A stretch of DNA of 64,000 nucleotides from Nocardia inohanensis NBRC 100128 (lineage in GTDB: Bacteria; Actinomycetota; Actinomycetes; Mycobacteriales; Mycobacteriaceae). The notes under the pieces are model-generated. The model was not told the origin of the DNA. It did no database searches and saw nothing but the letters and a program-made list of their open reading frames with translations. The stretch spans positions 1 through 64,000 of the forward strand of contig NZ_BDBK01000012.1 in the NCBI RefSeq assembly GCF_001612945.1. The letters are read 5' to 3'. Shown here piece by piece: positions 58,886 to 64,000 of this stretch (the first letter of the stretch is position 1; each line of letters begins with the position of its first letter). The position numbers and the translations under genes were made by a program.

Positions 58886-59268
58886 AGCACCCCCAACAAG
58901 ATCGACGGTTGGACGTCCCCCTCATCCCGAGCGCACCCGAGCCTAATCGGGCGCCCCGGCGCGACACCCGGTAGTGGTCGGTTCGAAGCCACATCGAGAC
59001 CGGTCCGTGCCGATTGCCGCGCGGCGACGCCGCGAACCCGGCCTCGGCCTCGCGGTACCGTGGCCGCTCCGGCCCGCGTCGACCCGGATGCCACGTATTT
59101 GCCGACCACCGTACCCGACCGGGATTCGGATCGAGCCGAACGCTCCGGCCGCCCGCGCCGGGGCGCGCAGATCGCCACGGGGTGGTTTTTCACGGGTGTC
59201 GGCCGCCGAACCCCCGAATTTTCGCCCGAACGACCAGTCCGAATGTCCGGTTCGCTGGAGCACACCGA
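58886..59268. promoter_or_regulatory. Divergent intergenic region between lipase and Rv2629-like genes
   Basis: 383 bases with no supported gene; antisense ORFs crossing it are shadows of the Rv2629-like gene. It should hold promoters for both divergent genes. No clear palindromes or SigF-type boxes were recognised here. Confidence 0.35.
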
Positions 59269-60441
59269 GTGGAAAACTCCGTGCCGGAAGAGATTTGCAG
59301 GATTGCCCGGAAAATGCGGGGGTACCCGCCCAATGTGGCCAGGACAAGTCTCCGGGAATTGATCGATCGGCCCGGCCCGTTCGCCTCGGTGTACTTCGAC
59401 ACCTCGCAGGATACCGAGGACACCGAGCGGCAGCTGGAGCACCGATATCGCTCGATTCGCGAAAAGCTCAGCGCGGCAGGCGCTTCCGAGCAGCAGCTCG
59501 GCGCGCTGGGGATCGTGGTGGCGGCGGGACCGCCGGCGCCCGGACGGTCGGGGCGAGCACTCATCGCCGATCAGCGCACGGTGCTGGTCGACGAGCAGCT
59601 GCCCGCCCCGCCGCCCCGCGATATCGTTCGCGTCTCGCCGCTGCCGAACCTGCTGCCGCTGCTGGAGCAGCGCGCGCCCATGATCCCGCACGTCGCCGCC
59701 CTGGTGGATCGCGCCGGTGCGCGCCTGTCCGGTGTGGACCGCAACGGCGATACGGTGGCCCACCTGACCGGCCGCCTCGGCCAGCCCCCGCTGCCCACTC
59801 GCGGCGCGCGCGGGCAGCGCTCCATGCGCGATCGCGGACCTGATGCCATCCGCCGCACCCTCGACATCGTGGCAGTGCGCGTCCTGGAACTCGCCGATCG
59901 GGTGAACGCCATGCTGATTTTGGTCGGCGGCGAGCCGACCATACGGGCCGGGCTGCGCACCGCGATCGAGATCCGTTTGGGCGCGGGCACCACGGTGGAC
60001 GGCGACGCGCCGGATCGCGAGCACCGCCGCCTGGTCGAAGTGGACGGCGAGACCGAAACCGTCCGCGAACAGATCCGCAAGGTCGTCACCGAGACCGCGG
60101 AGACCCATTGCGACGCGGTCCTGGAGCGCTATCGCCGCGAGCGCGGCCGCTTCGGCGGACCCACCACCGGCGGCATTGCCGAAACCACCGCCGCGCTGCG
60201 CGAAGTCCGGGTGTCCTGCCTGCTCATCGACGGCGCCTCGCTCGAGGACCGCCGGGTGTTGCGGGGCGCCGCCCACACCGACGTGGCGACCAGCGCACAC
60301 GATCTCGACGGCCCCGCCGAGGTCCGCCGCGCCGACGAGGCGCTGCCGATCGCGGCGCTCGCGGGCGGCAGTGAGATCCTGCCGCTCACCGGCCGCCTGA
60401 CCCTGCCGGACGGGGTGGGCGCGCTGCTCCACGAATACTGA
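59269..60441 (+). CDS. Rv2629-like protein (bacterial/archaeal eRF1-like, Vms1/Ankzf1-type domain)
   Basis: A 390-residue cytosolic protein that follows mycobacterial Rv2629 along its length: GPFASVYFDTSQDTEDTERQ early, GRALIADQRTVLVDEQLPAP, IPHVAALVDRAGA, and the C-terminal RADEALPIAALAGGSE then DGVGALL. These belong to the eRF1-like/Vms1 family annotated as peptidyl-tRNA hydrolase-like; a role in ribosome rescue is only family-based. The start is uncertain: GTG 59269 has GGAG eight bases upstream; ATG 59314 and GTG 59335 are alternatives, the last nearest the Rv2629 start. Confidence 0.82.
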   Translation: MENSVPEEICRIARKMRGYPPNVARTSLRELIDRPGPFASVYFDTSQDTEDTERQLEHRYRSIREKLSAAGASEQQLGALGIVVAAGPPAPGRSGRALIADQRTVLVDEQLPAPPPRDIVRVSPLPNLLPLLEQRAPMIPHVAALVDRAGARLSGVDRNGDTVAHLTGRLGQPPLPTRGARGQRSMRDRGPDAIRRTLDIVAVRVLELADRVNAMLILVGGEPTIRAGLRTAIEIRLGAGTTVDGDAPDREHRRLVEVDGETETVREQIRKVVTETAETHCDAVLERYRRERGRFGGPTTGGIAETTAALREVRVSCLLIDGASLEDRRVLRGAAHTDVATSAHDLDGPAEVRRADEALPIAALAGGSEILPLTGRLTLPDGVGALLHEY

Positions 60442-60476
60442 CCGCCGCATTCGAACGCGGCCCGAAGGAGGACGCC

Positions 60477-60686
60477 ATGCCAGTTCGCATCACCGAACCG
60501 GAACCCATTGCCCCGCAACCCCATCCGGTGCCGAATCCGATCCCGCCGACGCCGCCGACACCACCGCTGCCGCAGCCCGAGCCGATTCCCGGCCAGCCGC
60601 AGCCGGAACCGATTCCCCCGCAGCCGCGCCCGGAACCCGTTCCGCCCGTTCCGAGTCCGCCGCCCGCCCCGCCGAATCCGGTGTGA
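60477..60686 (+). CDS. Small proline-rich protein
   Basis: A 69-residue protein of about half proline, built from irregular repeats of PEP(I/V)PxQP type. An excellent AAGGAGG ribosome-binding site precedes the ATG at ideal distance, which argues it is a real gene. There is no signal peptide or membrane segment. It follows the Rv2629-like gene by 35 bases and may be co-transcribed. Function unknown; such chains are rigid polyproline spacers or ligands for binding domains. Confidence 0.65.
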   Translation: MPVRITEPEPIAPQPHPVPNPIPPTPPTPPLPQPEPIPGQPQPEPIPPQPRPEPVPPVPSPPPAPPNPV

Positions 60687-60691
60687 GCGGA

Positions 60692-61504
60692 TCAGTCCCG
60701 CAATGCCTCCTCGCGCAACCAGCTCAGGGTCTTGGCGAGGATGCGGGACACATGCATCTGCGAGATGCCGAGCTCGTCGGCGATCTGGGTCTGGGTCTTG
60801 GCCTCGAAGAATCGCATGATCAGAATCTGCTGCTCGCGTTCGGGCAGTTCGCCGATGAGCGGTTTGACCGCCATGAACTCGTCCACCCGGTCGTAGCGCG
60901 GCTCCACCTCGCCGAGCACCTCCATCAGCGACAGCGGCGTGTTCTCGCTGTCGTCGCCCCCGACCGCGTCCAGGGAGGCCAGCTGATAGGCATTGCCGGC
61001 GATCAGCGCCTGGGTCACCTCGACCAGGTCCACCTCGAGTTCGGCGGCGATCTCCCGGGCCTTGGGCAGCCGGCCCAGCCGCTGCGAGAGGGTATCGATG
61101 GCCCCGCCGATGGAGAGCTGGATCTCCTTGGTACGGCGCGGCACCCGCACCGCCCAGGTGTTGTCGCGGAAGTGCCGCCGCACCTCGCCCATCACGGTGG
61201 GCACCGCGAAGGACAGGAACGATGAACCGCGCGTGACATCGAACCGGTCCACCGCCTGGACCAGCCCGACCCGGGCCACCTGGAGCAGGTCGTCGAAGGA
61301 TTCCCCGCGCCCGGAGAACTTGCGCGCGATATGGTCGGCGAGCGGCATGCAGCGCCCGATCAGCTTCTCCCGCACCCGTTCTCGCTGCGGGTCGGCCGGA
61401 TCGATATCGGCCAGCTCCTTGAACATCGGTTCGATATTGTCGTAGCTGTCGCCGCGGCTGCGGGAGCGCGCCGGCGCGCGCGGCTTCGGCTCATGATCCG
61501 TCAT
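60692..61504 (-). CDS. sigF: RNA polymerase sigma factor SigF/SigB type
   Basis: A 270-residue group 3 sigma-70 factor. Region 2 has ESFDDLLQVARVGLVQAVDR and FAVPTVMGEVRRHFRD, region 3 RLGRLPKAREIAAELEVDLV, and region 4 LPEREQQILIMRFFEAKTQT plus QIADELGISQMHVSRIL. It lacks region 1.1. The ATG at 61504 lies 14 bp inside the rsbW-like gene, the standard anti-sigma/sigma coupling. In mycobacteria SigF controls envelope and stress genes. Confidence 0.94.
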   Translation of the reverse strand: MTDHEPKPRAPARSRSRGDSYDNIEPMFKELADIDPADPQRERVREKLIGRCMPLADHIARKFSGRGESFDDLLQVARVGLVQAVDRFDVTRGSSFLSFAVPTVMGEVRRHFRDNTWAVRVPRRTKEIQLSIGGAIDTLSQRLGRLPKAREIAAELEVDLVEVTQALIAGNAYQLASLDAVGGDDSENTPLSLMEVLGEVEPRYDRVDEFMAVKPLIGELPEREQQILIMRFFEAKTQTQIADELGISQMHVSRILAKTLSWLREEALRD

Positions 61505-61925
61505 CGGCGCTACCTCGCAAACGGCTGAATTCGACAACCGTGGGGTACCCGCCGGAGGCCGGATCGTAGGGCTGATGGTGCGCGGTCAGGTCTTCGGTGA
61601 TGGTGTCGAGGACATGCCAGCCGAAGCCGTTCTCGTCCAGGGCATCCGGGCCGGTGCAGGTGCCGCCGACCCGCACCTGCATGCGCTGTTCGTCGAAGTC
61701 GAAATCGCAGGCGACATAGCTGCCCGGCACGGCCGCCACGATGAGCGCGGTGGCCACCTCGTCGAGCGCGACCCGGATATCGGTCACCTCGTCGAGCGCG
61801 AAATCGGCGATCAGCGCCACGGTTTCGGCAAGCGCCCGCAGCATGGTCAATTGGTCGAGCTCCGCTGGTACCCGAAGCCCGACAGTACTGGTGTCGGTGG
61901 CCGGCCGGGAAATCCACTCCGTCAT
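61491..61925 (-). CDS. rsbW: RsbW-like anti-sigma factor (HATPase domain)
   Basis: A 144-residue GHKL-type ATPase of the anti-sigma F (UsfX) kind. It has VGLRVPAELDQLTMLRALAE at the start, the N-box region IRVALDEVATALI and the glycine-box-like LDENGFGWHVLDTI. It would bind SigF and hold it inactive until an antagonist binds. The longer in-frame ORF is rejected because the ATG at 61925 follows GGAG and homology starts there. The SigF-type promoter lies about 95 bases upstream. Confidence 0.88.
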   Translation of the reverse strand: MTEWISRPATDTSTVGLRVPAELDQLTMLRALAETVALIADFALDEVTDIRVALDEVATALIVAAVPGSYVACDFDFDEQRMQVRVGGTCTGPDALDENGFGWHVLDTITEDLTAHHQPYDPASGGYPTVVEFSRLRGSADDGS

Positions 61926-62019
61926 GCGTATCTCCGCTACTCCGTCGCCGAGCGACCGTGACGAGATACGCCGCGCCCGGCCGTTGTTTGATCCGTTCGT
62001 CCGTCGCATTATCGCCGCG

Positions 62020-62044
62020 ATACCCCCCGCCGGGGCGGGGAAAC
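62020..62044 (-). promoter_or_regulatory. SigF-type promoter for rsbW-sigF
   Basis: On the minus strand GTTT (62044-62041), a 15-nt spacer and GGGTAT (62025-62020) match the mycobacterial SigF consensus (GTTT-N15-17-GGGTAT) exactly. It sits in the 146-base gap between the PAS-ANTAR and rsbW-like genes. Transcription would start about 85 bases before the rsbW ATG, making the module autoregulated. Confidence 0.75.
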
Positions 62045-62071
62045 CCGTCACGCCGGAAGTTTCTCGGCCGG

Positions 62072-62833
62072 CTACGACTCGAGTCGCTGGTGAACCGTCA
62101 GCAACAGGTGATCGAAGCGGGTGCGTAATTCGACCGCGGTGCCGCCCATGGCGGTCAGCTCGGCTACCAATTGCCCGGCCAGGACGCGAAGTTTGGTGTT
62201 GGTCTCCTGCGAACGCCAGGTCAACACCCGGAATGCCTGTTCGGCATTGATTCCGTAGACGAGCATGAGCGCGCCCTTGGCCTGTTCGATCACCGCGCGG
62301 GCCCGGTACAGCTCGGGCAGGGTGTCGTCCAAGGTCTCCTGCCGATGTTCGGCGAGAGTGTCGGTCACATCGATGTAGTAGCCGGTCGTACCGACCACGT
62401 TGTCTTTTTCGTCAACCATATGGTCACCCACCACGATCACGTGGTGCACAGTGCCGCGCGTATCGAAGATCCGATGCCGGCTGGAGAACGGATCACCGTT
62501 CTCCAGCGCCCGGGCCAGCGAGGTGGCCACCTGCTCTCGATCTTCGGGATGCTTGTGCTCGAGCAGCAGTGCGGTGGTGGGTTCCACGGTCCCGGGTGCG
62601 TAGCCGTGCATGAGCGCTACCTCGTCGGACCATTCCCAGCGTTCGTCGGCGAACCAGAAGCGGAAACTGCCGACGTGCTGGGCGTGTCCGCTGCCGATCA
62701 CTTGATCGATCGCCTGAGCTTCGTGGGACGAAAGCTCACCACCTGTTGTCACCTCACGAGTATCCGCCCCGGAACCGCGCTCCGGCAGTGGATCGGTGGG
62801 ACCGGAACCGGCCCGGTCCCACCCGACCTTCAT
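62072..62833 (-). CDS. PAS and ANTAR domain RNA-binding antiterminator-like protein
   Basis: A 253-residue protein. A PAS-like sensor domain (about 50-160: SFRFWFADERWEWSDEVALM, DTRGTVHHVIVVGDHMVDEK, TTGYYIDVTD) is followed by an ANTAR domain (about 175-240: RAVIEQAKGALMLVYGINAE, AFRVLTWRSQETNTKLRVLA). ANTAR domains bind RNA hairpins to prevent termination. ATG 62833 is used; TTG 62839, directly after the STAS stop and five bases from GGAGG, is an equally good alternative. It lies between the STAS and rsbW genes and may sense a signal for the module. Confidence 0.9.
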   Translation of the reverse strand: MKVGWDRAGSGPTDPLPERGSGADTREVTTGGELSSHEAQAIDQVIGSGHAQHVGSFRFWFADERWEWSDEVALMHGYAPGTVEPTTALLLEHKHPEDREQVATSLARALENGDPFSSRHRIFDTRGTVHHVIVVGDHMVDEKDNVVGTTGYYIDVTDTLAEHRQETLDDTLPELYRARAVIEQAKGALMLVYGINAEQAFRVLTWRSQETNTKLRVLAGQLVAELTAMGGTAVELRTRFDHLLLTVHQRLES

Positions 62834-62839
62834 CGGCAA

Positions 62840-63253
62840 CTATGCCTCCAATGCGGCCTGAACGGACCTGTAGGAGAAGAACAGCTGCCGCATGCCGGTC
62901 ACCTCGAGCACGCGCTCGATTTCCCGGCGGCAGGCCACCACTCGCAGATCCACCCCGGCCGCTTCGGCGGACTGCTTGGCCGCGGCCAGTGCCGAGGCGC
63001 CGCCGATACTGAGGAAGCTGGTTTGACGGAAGTCGACGACCACCGCAGACGGACCGGATGCCACCGCCCGCTCCAGTGCCTCGATGAATTCGGGTAGCAC
63101 CGCGGCGTCCAGTTCACCCTCCACTCGCACGACGGCGTGGGAACGCGCCGAGTCGTGGCGCGACGGTGGATGATGGTCGGGGCGATCGGGTTTCGTACCT
63201 GAGGCGGCGGCGTCGTCTTCGACGCCACGCTGGAGAACGGCAATTGCGGACAT
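62840..63253 (-). CDS. STAS-domain anti-sigma factor antagonist-like protein
   Basis: A 137-residue protein with a hydrophilic N-terminal tail and a STAS fold (about 40-135): AVVRVEGELDAAVLPEFIEA and VVVDFRQTSFLSIGGASALA. In SpoIIAA/RsbV proteins the second region reads DSSG, with the first Ser phosphorylated by the anti-sigma kinase; here the aligned residues are S-I-G-G, so the phosphorylatable Ser is an Ile. The ATG has AGGAGG upstream. It is the first gene of the four-gene module and may always be able to bind its partner. Confidence 0.85.
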   Translation of the reverse strand: MSAIAVLQRGVEDDAAASGTKPDRPDHHPPSRHDSARSHAVVRVEGELDAAVLPEFIEALERAVASGPSAVVVDFRQTSFLSIGGASALAAAKQSAEAAGVDLRVVACRREIERVLEVTGMRQLFFSYRSVQAALEA

Positions 63254-63485
63254 GACTAACCTCCTGGGAGGGAATGTCCGGTCTGCGCATGGGTACCGCA
63301 CCTACGAGGGCGGAAGAATAGCAGCGCGTCGACGATATGCCGGAAGGCGATACCACTACCGCGCTCGCCAGTGGGAGCGGTCCCGGGCGTGAACCGGGGC
63401 GGCTGCAGTCTCAACCTGATTCACATTCTGTCATGCGCGGCGGGATCTGTCACAAGGTTCCGCGAATCGGCGCGCCGGCAAACCC

Positions 63486-64000
63486 CTAGATACGCGCCGA
63501 CACGGCGATATCCAACTGCGCGTTGCTGATCTGCCGGCCCGCGTTGGACACCGAGGTCACCATGGCGCTGCCGAAGGAGCCGCGCCGGTCGAACAGGGTG
63601 GCGGTGCCTACCGCGAGACCCCGCTCGCTGAAGTGACTGTCCGCCTCCACGCCGATTTCGTAGCCCTCGGGCATGCGGACCAGGGCCAGGGTCATATCGG
63701 TATTGATGAAGCCGATCCCGGCATCGCCCCAGTTGGTCATCATGCTGGTGGCTTCGCCGACGATGGCGGCCCGCACGAACGGTGACAGCTCCTCGCCGGT
63801 GACCACGCGAATCGGGTTCTGCCAGGTGCGTTTCCGGCTGTCGTTCTGGTGCTCGGTGGGCAGCGGGGACCAGTCGCCGGCGCTGCCGAACAGCGGTACC
63901 CGGGGCAGCGCCGAGGGCGGCGCCTGCTCCACCGACGGCGGCTGCGGTTCCCGATCGCGCCGCCACAGCGTGCCCGGCGGCTGTTCGGAGGGGCGCAGCA
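63486..64000 (-). CDS. Acyl-CoA thioesterase-like protein (5' end outside window)
   Basis: The C-terminal 170 or so residues of a hotdog-fold thioesterase; the frame stays open to the window edge, so the start is outside. Landmarks are NPIRVVTGEELSPFVRAAIV, then WGDAGIGFINTDMTLALVRM, and GVEADSHFSERGLAVGTATL followed by FDRRGSFGSA, which are typical of the double-hotdog TesB/acyl-CoA thioesterase-like family in actinobacteria. An internal GTG at 63932 is not considered the true start. It would hydrolyse acyl-CoA esters. Confidence 0.8.
   Translation of the reverse strand, partial: LRPSEQPPGTLWRRDREPQPPSVEQAPPSALPRVPLFGSAGDWSPLPTEHQNDSRKRTWQNPIRVVTGEELSPFVRAAIVGEATSMMTNWGDAGIGFINTDMTLALVRMPEGYEIGVEADSHFSERGLAVGTATLFDRRGSFGSAMVTSVSNAGRQISNAQLDIAVSARI

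Noticed and set aside
58849..60450. 533-residue minus-strand ORF over the Rv2629-like gene
   Set aside because: Antisense shadow; the plus strand matches Rv2629 from end to end.
1..64000. tRNA, rRNA, CRISPR, insertion sequences, att sites or replication origin
   Set aside because: No cloverleaf genes, repeat-spacer arrays, transposase motifs or DnaA-box clusters were recognised on reading; small RNAs cannot be excluded by eye.

Overview
The window is a GC-rich actinobacterial chromosome segment. Many genes start with GTG or TTG, and genes are packed with 1-17 bp overlaps. Family content points to a mycolic-acid-containing member of the Mycobacteriales (Nocardia or Rhodococcus type): an MspA-type outer-membrane porin, a complete yrbE/mce operon, a cyclopropane-mycolate-synthase-like enzyme, a CYP125-like P450, a cutinase, a WS/DGAT wax-ester/triacylglycerol synthase, an AcrA1-like acyl-CoA reductase, an Rv2629-like protein and a SigF module. 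The genus is an inference. No rRNA, tRNA, CRISPR array, insertion sequence or prophage was recognised.

Layout. 1-2 kb: a TetR regulator translationally coupled to a CYP125-like P450 whose leader carries a KstR-like site. 2.1-30.4 kb: a large surface-polysaccharide locus. It contains an initiating polyprenyl-phosphate glycosylphosphotransferase, a sugar-modifying cassette (C-methyltransferase, sugar-1-phosphate nucleotidyltransferase, PIG-L deacetylase, NAD epimerase, an RmlC-like epimerase in antisense, and a second divergent methyltransferase), an MspA-type porin, a minus-strand block (GT2, pyruvyl transferase, serine hydrolase, membrane Ser/Thr kinase), and a tightly coupled plus-strand operon (two GT4s, Wzx-like flippase, CgeB-like GT, Wzy-like polymerase, Wzz-like co-polymerase with a degenerate P-loop, beta-helix lipoprotein, tandem GNAT, GSAM-like aminotransferase). 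It ends with another GT4, an SDR and an amidohydrolase. Together these could build, decorate, flip, polymerise and export a heteropolysaccharide carrying methyl-branched, amino/acyl and possibly pyruvyl groups.

30.4-41.5 kb: a lipid and envelope region (SRPBCC protein and TetR, AcrA1-like reductase, cutinase, WS/DGAT, alpha/beta hydrolase, expansin-like protein, mycolate-type methyltransferase, small secreted protein, two TetRs). 41.5-49.8 kb: a complete minus-strand mce operon (yrbEA-yrbEB-mceA to mceF-Mce-associated protein) with a palindromic operator candidate upstream. 50-53.7 kb: an alkane hydroxylation operon (alkB, two rubredoxins, rubredoxin reductase) divergent from a TetR regulator. 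The 5' end of that regulator carries a 35-bp perfect tandem duplication that moves the reading frame.

53.7-60.7 kb: a DUF4822 lipoprotein, an ABC1/UbiB-type kinase, an acyl-CoA carboxylase beta subunit, a secretory lipase, an Rv2629-like protein and a small proline-rich protein. 60.7-63.3 kb: a stress sigma-factor module (STAS, PAS-ANTAR, RsbW-like, SigF) with a textbook SigF-type promoter in front of rsbW-sigF. The window ends inside a thioesterase-like gene.
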